Assembly (NCBI RefSeq): GCF_035982055.1
Contig: NZ_CP108427.1
Span: forward strand, 4,525,001 to 4,589,000
Length of the DNA stretch: 64,000 bases
Direction of reading: 5' to 3'
Source: Streptomyces sp. NBC_01288
GTDB taxonomy: Bacteria; Actinomycetota; Actinomycetes; Streptomycetales; Streptomycetaceae
Each line of letters begins with the position of its first letter. The first letter of the stretch is position 1. Positions 42,225-51,209 of this stretch are shown one piece after another. Made by a program: the position numbers and the translations under genes. Under the pieces are notes generated by a model. The model was given only the letters and a program-made list of their open reading frames with translations, was not told the origin of the DNA and ran no database searches.

Positions 42225-42473
42225 GCGCCGACGATACGCGCTAATCAGACAAATTCGACATAGGGGGCGGGTGTGGCGCGGGGTTTTCGCCCGGGGCCGC
42301 AGTGGCTCTCCCGCGCGCGGGACAGGCGCACTGCGACCCGGTACTACGGCTCCGTCGTGCGCGACGGCGTCCTGCTGGGGGCGGAGGCGGCGGGGCTCCT
42401 TGTTGGCGCGTCTGAGCGGCACGGGCGGGTGCGGGGCGCCGCCCGGCGGCCTCGTCCCGCACCCCTGCGCCGG

Positions 42474-43271
42474 TCACATCCGCGAGACGTTCCTCTCGTA
42501 GACCAGTCGCAGGCCGATCAGCGTCAGCCAGGGCTCGTGCTCGTCGATCACCGAGGCTTCGCCCAGGACCATCGGGGCCAGGCCGCCGGTCGCGATGACG
42601 GTGACGTCCTCGGGGTCGTCGGCCAGTTCCTTGGCCATGCGGGTGACGACGCCGTCGACCTGGCCGGCGAAGCCGTAGACGATGCCCGACTGCATCGCCT
42701 CGACGGTGTTCTTGCCGATCACGCTGCGCGGCCGGGCCACCTCGATCTTGCGGAGTTGGGCGCCCTTGACGCCGAGGGCCTCGACCGAGATCTCGATACC
42801 GGGGGCGATGACACCGCCGATGTACTCCCCGCGCGCGGAGACCGCGTCGAACGTGGTCGCCGTGCCGAAGTCGACGACGATCGCCGGGCCGCCGTAGAGC
42901 TCGACCGCGGCAACCGCGTTGATGATGCGGTCCGCGCCGACCTCCTTGGGGTTGTCGGTGAGGATCGGGACGCCCGTCTTGACGCCCGGTTCGACGAGGA
43001 CGGCGGGCACGTCGCCGTAGTAGCGGCGGGTGACCTCGCGCAGTTCGTGCAGGACGGACGGGACGGTGGCGCAGATCGCGATGCCGTCGATGCCGTCGCC
43101 CAGCTCCTCTCCGAGGAGCGGGTGCATGCCCATGAGGCCCTGGAGGAGTACGGCGAGTTCGTCGGCGGTGCGCCGCGCGTCCGTGGAGATGCGCCAGTGC
43201 TCGATGATCTCCTCGCCGTCGAACAGGCCGAGGACGGTGTGCGTGTTGCCCACGTCGATCGTGAGGAGCAT
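42474..43271 (-). CDS. coaX: type III pantothenate kinase
   Basis: 265 residues, ASKHA-fold kinase catalysing the first step of CoA synthesis. N-terminal phosphate motif TIDVGNTHTVLGLFDGEE has catalytic Asp6, then KEVGADRIINAVAAVELYGG and IVVDFGTATTFD. Type III enzymes are insensitive to CoA feedback and need a monovalent cation. It starts 2 bp after the nadC stop and is the last gene of the pan/nad cofactor operon. CoaX uses the pantothenate whose synthesis PanC completes three genes upstream. Confidence 0.95.
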   Translation of the reverse strand: MLLTIDVGNTHTVLGLFDGEEIIEHWRISTDARRTADELAVLLQGLMGMHPLLGEELGDGIDGIAICATVPSVLHELREVTRRYYGDVPAVLVEPGVKTGVPILTDNPKEVGADRIINAVAAVELYGGPAIVVDFGTATTFDAVSARGEYIGGVIAPGIEISVEALGVKGAQLRKIEVARPRSVIGKNTVEAMQSGIVYGFAGQVDGVVTRMAKELADDPEDVTVIATGGLAPMVLGEASVIDEHEPWLTLIGLRLVYERNVSRM

Positions 43272-43273
43272 GA

Positions 43274-44260
43274 CTACTGCGCCTCACGGAGGTCGAGGCC
43301 GATGTCCAGGATGGGCGCGGAGTGGGTCAGGGCGCCTACGGCGAGGTAGTCCACTCCGGTATCGGCGTACGCCTTGGCGTTGTCCAGGGTGAGCCTGCCC
43401 GAGGCCTCCAGGGCGGCGCGGCCGTCCACGATGCCGACGGCCTCCGCGCACTCCCCGGGCGTGAAGTTGTCCAGCAGGATCAGGTCCGCGCCGGCGTCCA
43501 GGACGTCGCGGAGCTGGTGCAGCGTGTCGACCTCGACCTCGATCGGCACGTCCGGGAAAGCCTCCCGTACGGCCTTGAAGGCCTGCGCGACGCCGCCCGC
43601 GGCGACCACGTGGTTGTCCTTGACGAGGGCCGCGTCCGAGAGGGACATGCGGTGGTTGACGCCACCGCCGCTCCGGACCGCGTACTTCTCCAGGGAGCGC
43701 AGTCCCGGCGTCGTCTTACGGGTGTCGCGGACCTTCGCCTTCGTGCCCTCCAGGGCGTCGGCCCACGCGCGCGTGGCGGTCGCGATGCCGGAGAGGCGGC
43801 ACAGGATGTTGAGCGCGCTGCGCTCGGCGGTCAACAGGTCACGCGTGCGCGTGGTGACCGACAGGAGCTTCTGCCCGGCCTCCACGCGGTCGCCGTCCTC
43901 GACATGCCGCTCGACCTCGAACTCGTCGGTGCAGACCACGGAGACCACCGCTTCGGCGACCCTCAGGCCCGCCACGACGCCGGCCTCGCGCGCGGTGAAG
44001 TCGGCAGTGGCGACGGCCTCTTCTGGGATGGTCGCGATCGTCGTCACGTCGACGCCGCCTGCCAGGTCCTCCTGGATGGCGACGTTGGCGATGTCCTCGA
44101 CCTCCAGGGGGTCGAGTCCGGCGTCGGCGAGGAGTTCGGCGAGCGCGGGGTCGAGGCCGCACTCCATGTACTCCACTTCGGCGCCCGCGCCGCAGGCACA
44201 GCCGTCGCCGCAACCGCCGCTGTCGGCGAGGGGAAGGTCGTGGGTGCTCACTTCTGTCAC
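43274..44260 (-). CDS. nadC: nicotinate-nucleotide pyrophosphorylase with Cys-rich N-terminal extension
   Basis: 328 residues. Converts quinolinate and PRPP to nicotinate mononucleotide. Family features include VEDIANVAIQEDLAGGVDVT, AERSALNILCRLSGIAT, RDTRKTTPGLRSLEKYAVR and LTLDNAKAYADTGVDYLAVG. The first 35 residues are an extra segment with Cys17, Cys21, Cys23 and Cys34 (SGGCGDGCACG), which the catalytic fold does not need and which could bind metal. The start is GTG 44260, overlapping the nadB TGA (GTGA), with GGAG 5 bases upstream; GTG 44251 is an in-frame alternative that keeps the extension. nadB is upstream and coaX downstream; nadA is not in the window. Confidence 0.94.
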   Translation of the reverse strand: MTEVSTHDLPLADSGGCGDGCACGAGAEVEYMECGLDPALAELLADAGLDPLEVEDIANVAIQEDLAGGVDVTTIATIPEEAVATADFTAREAGVVAGLRVAEAVVSVVCTDEFEVERHVEDGDRVEAGQKLLSVTTRTRDLLTAERSALNILCRLSGIATATRAWADALEGTKAKVRDTRKTTPGLRSLEKYAVRSGGGVNHRMSLSDAALVKDNHVVAAGGVAQAFKAVREAFPDVPIEVEVDTLHQLRDVLDAGADLILLDNFTPGECAEAVGIVDGRAALEASGRLTLDNAKAYADTGVDYLAVGALTHSAPILDIGLDLREAQ

Positions 44261-45996
44261 TGCTCCTGGGGACGGTGCTGCCGGGTCGGGGGGAAGTCTG
44301 CGGTGTCCGTGGTGTGTACGGCCAGCGTGCGGTCGGGATTCAGCCGTACGACGATGTGGCGGTGCCAGGCGGTGTCGTCGCGCTCGGCGTGGTCCTCGCG
44401 CCAGTGGCAGCCCCGGGTCTCCTCGCGCCGCTCGGCGGCGGTGACCAGGACGCGGGCCACGCACAGGAGGTTGGTGGCCTCCCAGGTGTCGACGCCGGGC
44501 TCGGCGGTCTTGCCGTTCTCGTCGAGGGCGTCACGGGCGTCGGTGTGCAGTCGCTGGAGCTGTCCGGCGGCCTTGGCGAGGGAGTCCGCGGAGCGCAGGA
44601 CGCCCGCGCCCTCGGTCATGATCCGCTGGATCGCGAAGCGGGCCTCCGGGGCGAGCAACGGATGCGCGGGCTTCTGGGGGTGCGGAACCGGCTCGGGCAC
44701 ACGCGCGTGGAGGGCGTTCTCGGCCTCGCTCCCGGTGATGTCGGCCTGGTTCCCGGTGATGTCCGCGACGATCCGCTCGGCGTAGACGAGGCCTTCGAGA
44801 AGGGAGTTGGAGGCGAGCCGGTTCGCGCCGTGCACGCCGGTGCAGGCGACCTCGCCGCACGCGTACAGGCCGGGGACGGTCGTACGGCCCCGTGAGTCGG
44901 TGCGGACGCCCCCGGAGGCGTAGTGGGCGGCCGGGGCTACCGGGACGGGCTCGGTGACCGGGTCGATGCCGTGGCTGCGGCAGGCGGCGAGGATCGTCGG
45001 GAAACGGTGCTCCCACATGTCGGCGCCGAAGTGCCGGGCATCCAGGAACATGTGCTCGGCGTCCTGCTCCTGCATGCGCCGCATGATGCCCTTGGCGACG
45101 ATGTCCCGGGGCGCCAGCTCGGCGAGTTCGTGCTGGCCCACCATGAAGCGCACGCCGTCGGCGTCGACCAGGTGGGCGCCCTCGCCGCGCACCGCCTCGG
45201 AGACGAGGGGCTGCTGGCCCTCCGCGTCGGCGCCGAGGAACAGCACGGTCGGGTGGAACTGCACGAACTCCAGGTCGGAGACCTCGGCACCCGCGCGGAG
45301 GGCGAGTGCGACCCCGTCGCCGGTCGACACTGACGGGTTGGTGGTGGCCGAGAAGACCTGCCCCATGCCGCCGGTCGCGAGGACCACGGCGGGTGCGTGC
45401 ACGGCGCCCACACCGTCGTGCTGGCCCTCGCCCATGACGTGCAGGGTGACGCCCGCCGTACGCCCCTCGGCATCCGTCAGGAGGTCCAGCACCAGCGCGT
45501 TCTCGATCGTCCGCAGCCCACGCGCGTGTACGGCCTCGACGAGCGCCCTGGAGACCTCCGCGCCGGTCGCGTCACCGCCCGCGTGCGCGATCCGGCGCCG
45601 GTGGTGGCCGCCCTCGCGGGCCAGCTCCAGTCCTCCTTCGGAGGACTCGTCGAAGTGGGCGCCGGTCTCGATGAGTCGTCGTACGGCGTCCGGGCCCTCG
45701 GTGACGAGGATCCGTACGGCCTCCTCGTCGCACAGGCCCGCACCGGCCACCAGGGTGTCGTCCAGGTGCTGTTCGGGGGTGTCGCCCTCCCCGAGGGCCG
45801 CGGCGATGCCGCCCTGGGCCCAGCGGGTGGAGCCGTCGTCGAGGCGGGCCTTGGTGACGACGACCGTCCGCAGCCCGGCCGCCTCGCAGCGCAGGGCCGC
45901 GGTCAGGCCGGCCACTCCGGAGCCGACGACCACGACGTCGGCGTCGATGGACCAACCCGGGGCGGGTGCGTGCAGTCGTATGCCTGTGCTGGTCAC
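44257..45996 (-). CDS. nadB: L-aspartate oxidase
   Basis: 579 residues. FAD enzyme that oxidises L-aspartate to iminoaspartate, the first step of NAD synthesis. N-terminal FAD motif DVVVVGSGVAGLTAALRCEA; substrate/FAD regions TRWAQGGIAAALGEGDTPEQ and VVLATGGMGQVFSATTNPSV; fumarate-reductase-like domain with EFVQFHPTVLF and RGEGAHLVDADG; C-terminal helical domain. GTG 45996 overlaps the panC stop (GTGA) and its own stop overlaps nadC, so all three are translationally coupled. Iminoaspartate would pass to NadA, which is encoded elsewhere. Confidence 0.96.
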   Translation of the reverse strand: MTSTGIRLHAPAPGWSIDADVVVVGSGVAGLTAALRCEAAGLRTVVVTKARLDDGSTRWAQGGIAAALGEGDTPEQHLDDTLVAGAGLCDEEAVRILVTEGPDAVRRLIETGAHFDESSEGGLELAREGGHHRRRIAHAGGDATGAEVSRALVEAVHARGLRTIENALVLDLLTDAEGRTAGVTLHVMGEGQHDGVGAVHAPAVVLATGGMGQVFSATTNPSVSTGDGVALALRAGAEVSDLEFVQFHPTVLFLGADAEGQQPLVSEAVRGEGAHLVDADGVRFMVGQHELAELAPRDIVAKGIMRRMQEQDAEHMFLDARHFGADMWEHRFPTILAACRSHGIDPVTEPVPVAPAAHYASGGVRTDSRGRTTVPGLYACGEVACTGVHGANRLASNSLLEGLVYAERIVADITGNQADITGSEAENALHARVPEPVPHPQKPAHPLLAPEARFAIQRIMTEGAGVLRSADSLAKAAGQLQRLHTDARDALDENGKTAEPGVDTWEATNLLCVARVLVTAAERREETRGCHWREDHAERDDTAWHRHIVVRLNPDRTLAVHTTDTADFPPTRQHRPQEQ

Positions 45997-47000
45997 GAGG
46001 CGGCTCCGAGGGTTCCGAAAGCGAGTGGGATGTTGTCGATCAGCCGGGTCGTCCCGACCCGGGCGGCGACGGCGAGGACGGCCTCCCCGGTGAAGTCCTC
46101 TTCGACGTCCGTGAAGTCGGACGGGTCGACCAGGGCGAGGTAGTCCAGGGCGAGCGGCGGGTCCAGGCGGGCGGCGCTGTCGAGGACCAGGCGGGCGGCC
46201 GCCCGGACGGACGCCGGGTTTCCGGGGCCGGGGGCCGCCTTGGCGACGGCGTGCGCGTCGGCCGCCGCGCGGGACTCGCCGATGGCACTGAGCGCCTCGG
46301 CACGCGCGTGCGTGGCGGGCACCTCACGGGCCCGCGCGCGGAGCGCCTCCTGGGCAGCGTGCCGGTCGCGGCCCGCGAACAGGGCCTGGGAGAGGGCGAG
46401 TGCGGTACGCCGCTCCCGGGGGGACAGATAGCGGTTGCGGCTGGACAGGGCCAGGCCGTCGGCCTCGCGCACGGTCGGCACGCCCACGATGTCCATGCCG
46501 AAGTTCAGGTCGCGCACCATGCGACGGATCAGGGCGAGCTGCTGGGCGTCCTTCTGGCCGAACAGGGCGGCGTCGGGGCGGGTGAGGTGCAGCAGCTTGG
46601 CGACGACGGTGAGCATGCCGTCGAAGTGGCCGGGGCGGACCGCGCCCTCCAGGCGTTCGCCCATGGGGCCCGCGGAGATGCGCACCTGGGGTTCGCCGCC
46701 GGGGTAGACCTCGTCCACGGAGGGCGCGAACACGACGTCGGCGCCCGCCTGTTCGGCGATCTTGAGGTCGGCGTCCAGGGTGCGCGGGTAGCGGTCGAGG
46801 TCCTCGCCCTTGCCGAACTGCAGCGGGTTCACGAAGACGGTGACCACGACCTCGCCGTCCGGTCCGGCGATCTCGCGGGCCGTGCGGACGAGCGTGGCGT
46901 GGCCCTCGTGCAGGGCGCCCATCGTCATGACGACGACGCGACGGCCCGTACGCGTGCGTGCGTGGAGTTCGTCGGCGGTGCGCAGCAAGGTGGTGGTCAT
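45993..47000 (-). CDS. panC: pantothenate synthetase
   Basis: 335 residues. Ligates pantoate and beta-alanine with ATP. Nucleotidyl-transfer motifs MTMGALHEGHATLVR (usual HxGH near residue 30), VVTVFVNPLQFGKGEDLDRY, GQKDAQQLALIRRMVRDL and LSSRNRYLSP are visible. ATG 47000 overlaps the stop of the upstream Rossmann/DUF2520 gene (ATGA). It is somewhat longer than the usual 280-310 residues through an Ala/Arg-rich insertion after YLSPRERR. The product pantothenate is the substrate of coaX, encoded in the same gene group. Confidence 0.95.
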   Translation of the reverse strand: MTTTLLRTADELHARTRTGRRVVVMTMGALHEGHATLVRTAREIAGPDGEVVVTVFVNPLQFGKGEDLDRYPRTLDADLKIAEQAGADVVFAPSVDEVYPGGEPQVRISAGPMGERLEGAVRPGHFDGMLTVVAKLLHLTRPDAALFGQKDAQQLALIRRMVRDLNFGMDIVGVPTVREADGLALSSRNRYLSPRERRTALALSQALFAGRDRHAAQEALRARAREVPATHARAEALSAIGESRAAADAHAVAKAAPGPGNPASVRAAARLVLDSAARLDPPLALDYLALVDPSDFTDVEEDFTGEAVLAVAARVGTTRLIDNIPLAFGTLGAAS

Positions 47001-47917
47001 CCGGCATCTCCCTCGGTGCCGTTGGCGAGCACCCCGAGGAGGTCCTCGGCGAGCTCCGGCTTCAGCAGCCCGTGGGCCAGGGCCCGGTCGGCGGTCGCGC
47101 GGGCCATCGCCAGATAGCCCGCGACGGTCTGCGGAGCGTGCTTGCGCAACTCGGTGACGTGCGCGGCGACGGTGCCCGCGTCCCCGCGCGCGACGGGGCC
47201 GGTGAGCGCCGCGTCGCCGGAGCGCAGGGCGTTGTCCAGGGCGGCGCCCAGCAGCGGGCCGAGCATCCGGTCGGGGGCTTCGACACCGGCCGTGCGCAAC
47301 AGCTCCATGGACTCGGCGACCAGGGTCACCAGGTGGTTGGCGCCCAGCGCGAGGGCCGCGTGGTAGAGCGGGCGGCTCTCCTCGGCGATCCACTCGGGCT
47401 CGCCGCCCATCTCGATCACCAGGGCCTCGGCGGCCAGGCGCAGCTCCTCGGGCGCGGTGACCCCGAAGGAGCACCCGGCGAGCCGCTGGACGTCCACAGG
47501 AGTGCCCGTGAACGTCATCGCGGGGTGCAGGGCCAGCGGCAGCGCGCCCACCCGCAGAGCGGGGTCCAGGACCTTCGCGCCGTACCGCCCGGAGGTGTGC
47601 ACGAGCAGCTGCCCGGGGCGTACGGCCCCGGTGTCGGCGAGGCCCTCCACGAGGCCGGGCAGGGCGTCGTCCGGGACGGTCAGCAGCACCAGGTCGGAGC
47701 ACTCCAGCACCTGCGCGGGCGTGACGACCGGCGCGTCCGGGAGCATCAGCGCGGCCCGGCGCCTGGACGCGTCGGACACTCCGGAGACGGCCACCGGGCG
47801 GTGCCCGGCCAGCTGGAGCGAGGCGGCCAGCGCGGGGCCCACCCGGCCGGCGCCGACGACACCGACGGCGAGCCGCGCGGGGCGGTCCTTGGGCTCTGGC
47901 TGTTGGAATGTACTCAC
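46997..47917 (-). CDS. Rossmann-fold/DUF2520 dehydrogenase-like protein, panC partner
   Basis: 306 residues. Rossmann domain with GVVGAGRVGPALAASLQLAG (residues 18-37) and VLLTVPDDALPGLVEGLADT; C-terminal helical DUF2520 domain (LYHAALALGANHLVTLVAES, LLGPLLGAALDNALRSGDAA). The fold matches 6-phosphogluconate/ketopantoate-reductase-like enzymes. Coupling to panC by ATGA suggests a step supplying pantoate, such as ketopantoate reduction, but this is inference from context. GTG 47917 has GGAAGG about 10 bases upstream. First gene of the operon; its promoter must lie in 47918-48090, shared with the divergent PLP enzyme gene. Confidence 0.88.
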   Translation of the reverse strand: MSTFQQPEPKDRPARLAVGVVGAGRVGPALAASLQLAGHRPVAVSGVSDASRRRAALMLPDAPVVTPAQVLECSDLVLLTVPDDALPGLVEGLADTGAVRPGQLLVHTSGRYGAKVLDPALRVGALPLALHPAMTFTGTPVDVQRLAGCSFGVTAPEELRLAAEALVIEMGGEPEWIAEESRPLYHAALALGANHLVTLVAESMELLRTAGVEAPDRMLGPLLGAALDNALRSGDAALTGPVARGDAGTVAAHVTELRKHAPQTVAGYLAMARATADRALAHGLLKPELAEDLLGVLANGTEGDAG

Positions 47918-48102
47918 GCGACGGCGGCCTTCCCGTTCCAGTCCGCTCCGGGTACCGGACGATTTCTCGTCATGTTAACGCGATCGGTTCGAGAGGCGTC
48001 CGGTTGTCCACAGGCTGTGGGTTGTCGCACAGCCCTGCCGCACGGGAAAGCCTGTGGAAATCCGGGTGCTCCCGCGGACCCGCGCCAGGCATGATCCGGG
48101 GC

Positions 48103-49320
48103 ATGAGCGATACGGCGGAACAGGGCGAAGAGCAGGCGGAGCAGGGCGAACAGGAGGCGGAGCCGACGACCGACGAGGAACGCGTCCTGGCGCGCCGCAA
48201 ACGGCGCCTCAGCGCGAACCGGAACGCGGAGCGCACACTCGCGCGCCTCGGTTTCCTGGACCCGCTCCGCGAGCGGCTCGCGTTCCTCCAGGAGGCGGCC
48301 GAGCTGTACGACCTGGACGAGACGTCGGACATGTACGGCGGCGGCATCGTCGAGACCCTGGAGAAGCGGGTCGCCGAACTGCTCGGCAAGGAGGCAGCGG
48401 CCTTCTTCCCCACCGGCACGATGGCGCAGCAGGTCGCCCTGCGCTGCTGGGCCGGCCGTACCGGCAACCCGACCGTCGCCCTGCACCCGCTCGCCCACCC
48501 CGAAGTACACGAACGGAACGCGTTCAGCCAGGTCAGCGGGCTCCGCCCGGTCCATGTGACGAGCGAGCCCCGACAGCCGACCGCCGACGAGGTGCGCGAC
48601 TTCCCGGAGCCCTTCGGGACGCTGATGCTCGAACTGCCCCTCCGGGACGCCGGTTTGGTCCTGCCCTCCTGGGAGGAACTCTCCGCCGTCGTCGAGGCCG
48701 CCCGCGAACGCGACGCGGTGGTCCACTTCGACGGCGCCCGCCTCTGGGAGTCCGCCACCCACTTCGGCCGCCCGCTCGGCGAGATCGCCGACCTCGCCGA
48801 CAGCGTCTACGTGTCGTTCTACAAGTCCCTCGACGCCCTCGGCGGTGCCGCGCTCGTCGGCCCGAAGACCCTCATCGACGAGGCGAAGACCTGGCGGCAC
48901 CGCTACGGGGGCATGGTCTTCCAGCAGTTCCCCACCGTGCTGACCGCCCTCGCGGGCCTGGACCGGGAGCTGCCCCGGCTGCCTTCGTACGTGGCCCACG
49001 CGCGCGTGGTCGCCGAGGCGCTGCGCGAGGGGTTCGCGGCGGCCGGGGTGCCCTGGATACGCGTCCACCCCGAGCAGCCGCACACGAACGAGTTCCAGGT
49101 CTGGCTACCGTACGACCTCGACACCGTCACGGAGGCCGCGATCCGCCAGGCCGAGGAGACCAAGACCGCCCTCTTCTCCAATCCCTGGGACGCGAAGGGC
49201 CCGGGCCTGGCGGTCACCGAGGTCTACGTCCGCGCCGCCGCCCTGGAGTGGACGGCCGACAACGTGAAGGCGGCGGTCGCGGGCTTCGTGGTCCGGCTGA
49301 AGGAGGAGACGGCCGGCTAG
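48103..49320 (+). CDS. PLP-dependent threonine aldolase/beta-eliminating lyase family enzyme
   Basis: 405 residues, fold type I. An acidic Glu/Gln-rich N-terminus of about 25 residues precedes the enzyme. PLP-site features: AAFFPTGTMAQQVALRCW, HFDGARLWES (Asp210) and the Schiff-base lysine in VSFYKSLDALGGAAL (Lys241). The C-terminal small domain follows. It resembles low-specificity L-threonine aldolases, which cleave L-threonine or L-allo-threonine to glycine and acetaldehyde; other beta-hydroxy amino acids are possible. ATG 48103 is preceded by GGGG; ATG 48091 is an alternative. Divergent from the pan/nad operon. Confidence 0.88.
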   Translation: MSDTAEQGEEQAEQGEQEAEPTTDEERVLARRKRRLSANRNAERTLARLGFLDPLRERLAFLQEAAELYDLDETSDMYGGGIVETLEKRVAELLGKEAAAFFPTGTMAQQVALRCWAGRTGNPTVALHPLAHPEVHERNAFSQVSGLRPVHVTSEPRQPTADEVRDFPEPFGTLMLELPLRDAGLVLPSWEELSAVVEAARERDAVVHFDGARLWESATHFGRPLGEIADLADSVYVSFYKSLDALGGAALVGPKTLIDEAKTWRHRYGGMVFQQFPTVLTALAGLDRELPRLPSYVAHARVVAEALREGFAAAGVPWIRVHPEQPHTNEFQVWLPYDLDTVTEAAIRQAEETKTALFSNPWDAKGPGLAVTEVYVRAAALEWTADNVKAAVAGFVVRLKEETAG

Positions 49321-49384
49321 AAAGCGGCGGGACCGAGTCGGGTCGGGCCGGCAGCGGAATGCGTACGTGGCGGTCGAGGGCTGT

Positions 49385-49665
49385 CAGCCGGCGAACCGCG
49401 GGCACGGGCGGATCGTCTGCGGCGGCACGCGCGCGTTGTCACCCAGCGGCACGCAGGGGCGGACGGCCATGAAGGCGGGCGGAGCACGAGAAAGCCGCCG
49501 GCATGCGGACCGCGGAACCGGCCGTCAGCAGGGCTGCACGCAAGCTCCGGTGCCGGTGGCCGACTACGCGCGCGGACCGAAGGCAGCCGGAACACCGACG
49601 CTGATGCCAGCCGGCGGAACGCGGGCACGGCGGATCGTCTGCGGCGGCACGCGCGCGGGTCGTCA
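49385..49665. repeat. pair of direct repeats of about 57 bp, 223 bp apart
   Basis: Copies at 49385-49441 and 49608-49665 share CAGCCGGCGRAACGCGGGCAC-type starts and GGATCGTCTGCGGCGGCACG-CGCGCG. Both end in GTCAC, with only a few differences. They lie in the 402-bp gap 49321-49722 downstream of the PLP enzyme gene, which shows no coding sequence I can support. The intervening DNA is not obviously repeated. Confidence 0.7.
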
Positions 49666-49722
49666 CGCGTTGCACGTGGCGTCTCATGGACCCGGCACCG
49701 TGGTCTGCACGCGCGCGTGCCC

Positions 49723-49938
49723 TCACCAAGCTGAACGCGCCCACGGGCGCGGCCACCGCCCCAGAGCCCGCCGTAGCCGACCTTGAGCCGGAAGTTCCGC
49801 GACGACCGCGCGGAACTGCCAGTAGCCGCGCAGCTCTCGGGCGGTCCGCCAGTCGTGGGTGCCGGGTGGGGGCGGCGGGGTCTCGCCGAGGCGTTGGGCG
49901 CGGTGGGTGTCGAGGACGTACTGCTGGGTGATGCTCAT
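49723..49938 (-). CDS. small conserved actinobacterial protein
   Basis: 71 residues: MSITQQYVLDTHRAQRLGET, a Pro-run, then HDWRTARELRGYWQFRAVV. The C-terminus is Arg/Trp-rich. The N-terminal half looks like small Streptomyces proteins encoded beside ArsR-type regulators. ATG 49938 is preceded by CAGCCT with 6 bases between and no Shine-Dalgarno, compatible with a leaderless mRNA. It is divergent from the ArsR-type gene. No function is known to me; the codon pattern and the start context are the only support. Confidence 0.55.
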   Translation of the reverse strand: MSITQQYVLDTHRAQRLGETPPPPPGTHDWRTARELRGYWQFRAVVAELPAQGRLRRALGRWPRPWARSAW

Positions 49939-50036
49939 GTGTCCAGGCTGCGCCGCTCCCCCGTGGCTGCCGCGTCGATTGACGGGCGCCGTCAAACGAG
50001 GGGGCGTTGTCAGTGGCGGGGTGCACGATTGAGGAC

Positions 50037-51149
50037 ATGAGCGTGCACATCGACATCACCGGGCTGCGGCCGGAGCGGATCGCCTTCGCGCCCTCGCCCC
50101 TGGGCGAGCTGTGCATGGCGCTGCACGCGATGTCCGAGCCGGGGCACCACCCCGGCCTCCAGGGCTGGGTCACCGGCGTCACCGCGCGGCTCGATCCGCA
50201 TCTGGCCGACCGGATGTGCGAGGCGGACTTCCTGTGGCGGTCGACGTTCTCCGACCTGTTCCTGCCGTACGCGGGCATCCCTGGACGGAGCACGCTCCCC
50301 GGGGCCACGCTCGCCGAGGAGCTGGACCTGCTGGACAAGCTGACGGACGAGCAGTTCGTCGACGCGGCGATGGAGTTCACCACCTGCGCGATCTCCTACA
50401 GCACGGGCGGACCGGGCCCGCTCACCGACGCCGGCATCAGGCGGCGCGCCCTGGAGCAGGCCGCCGCGCGCGGGCCGCATCAACTGGCGTTCACCGAGCG
50501 GCTGTTGGCCGACCCGCCGCGGACCAGGGCCTGGCTGCGGCAGTTCCTGGAGGACTGCGACGAGGCGTTCTTCGCGGAGACCTGGTCCCGGACGCACCAC
50601 CAACTCGTGGCCGACGCCCGCCACAAGACGGACCTCCTGCACCGCAAGGGCCTGGCGGAGGCGCTGACGTCGATGTCCACGGCGGTGACCCTCGACGAGA
50701 GCGCCACCCGCATCACGATCGACAAGCTCGGCACCGGCCGTACGGCGACCCAGGCAGGCGGCCTCCTCCTGGTCCCCACGGCCCTGGGCTGGCCGCACCT
50801 GACGGTCCTGTACCGGTACGGCTGGCAGCCCGTCGTGCACTACCCCGTGCACAACACCCCCAAGATCGCCTCACCGACCTCCCTGGAGCAGCTGACCCTG
50901 CGGATGACCGCCCTGTCCCACCCGGTCCGCATGCGCCTGTGCCGCAGCCTGGCCCGCAGCGCGTTCACCACCAGCGAGCTGACCCAGGTGCACGGCATGA
51001 CCGCCCCCGAGATATCCCGCCACCTCGGCGTCCTGAAGAAGGCCGGCCTGATCACCACCCGCCGCCGCGGCCGTTACGTCCTGCACCAGCTGGACGTCAC
51101 GATGGTGGCCCGCCTGGGCAGCGACTTCCTGGAGGGCATCCTCAGGTAG
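50037..51149 (+). CDS. ArsR-type transcriptional regulator with long N-terminal sensor domain (DUF5937-like)
   Basis: 370 residues. The first about 280 residues form a single domain (FAPSPLGELCMALHAMSEPG, ADFLWRSTFSDLFLPY, GLLLVPTALGWPHLTVLYRY). The C-terminal about 85 residues are a winged helix of ArsR type (LTLRMTALSHPVRMRLCRSL, GMTAPEISRHLGVLKKAGLI, RRRGRYVLHQLD). No metal-binding cysteine motif is seen, so the signal is probably not arsenic. ATG 50037 has GAGG 4 bases upstream and CACGAT 7 bases before it. Divergent from the 71-residue protein gene, a possible target. Confidence 0.86.
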   Translation: MSVHIDITGLRPERIAFAPSPLGELCMALHAMSEPGHHPGLQGWVTGVTARLDPHLADRMCEADFLWRSTFSDLFLPYAGIPGRSTLPGATLAEELDLLDKLTDEQFVDAAMEFTTCAISYSTGGPGPLTDAGIRRRALEQAAARGPHQLAFTERLLADPPRTRAWLRQFLEDCDEAFFAETWSRTHHQLVADARHKTDLLHRKGLAEALTSMSTAVTLDESATRITIDKLGTGRTATQAGGLLLVPTALGWPHLTVLYRYGWQPVVHYPVHNTPKIASPTSLEQLTLRMTALSHPVRMRLCRSLARSAFTTSELTQVHGMTAPEISRHLGVLKKAGLITTRRRGRYVLHQLDVTMVARLGSDFLEGILR

Positions 51150-51183
51150 GCGGCACCGGCCGGACAGCGGCCCCGTGTCGCCG

Positions 51184-51199
51184 TAGACCGTCGGCGGTC
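51184..51199. terminator. small convergent hairpin between ArsR-type and response regulator genes
   Basis: AGACCG-TCGG-CGGTCT forms a 6-bp perfect stem with a 4-base loop in the 60-bp convergent gap. It is short and has no U-tract, so it is a weak terminator candidate. Confidence 0.4.
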
Positions 51200-51209
51200 T
51201 CCTCGGGCG

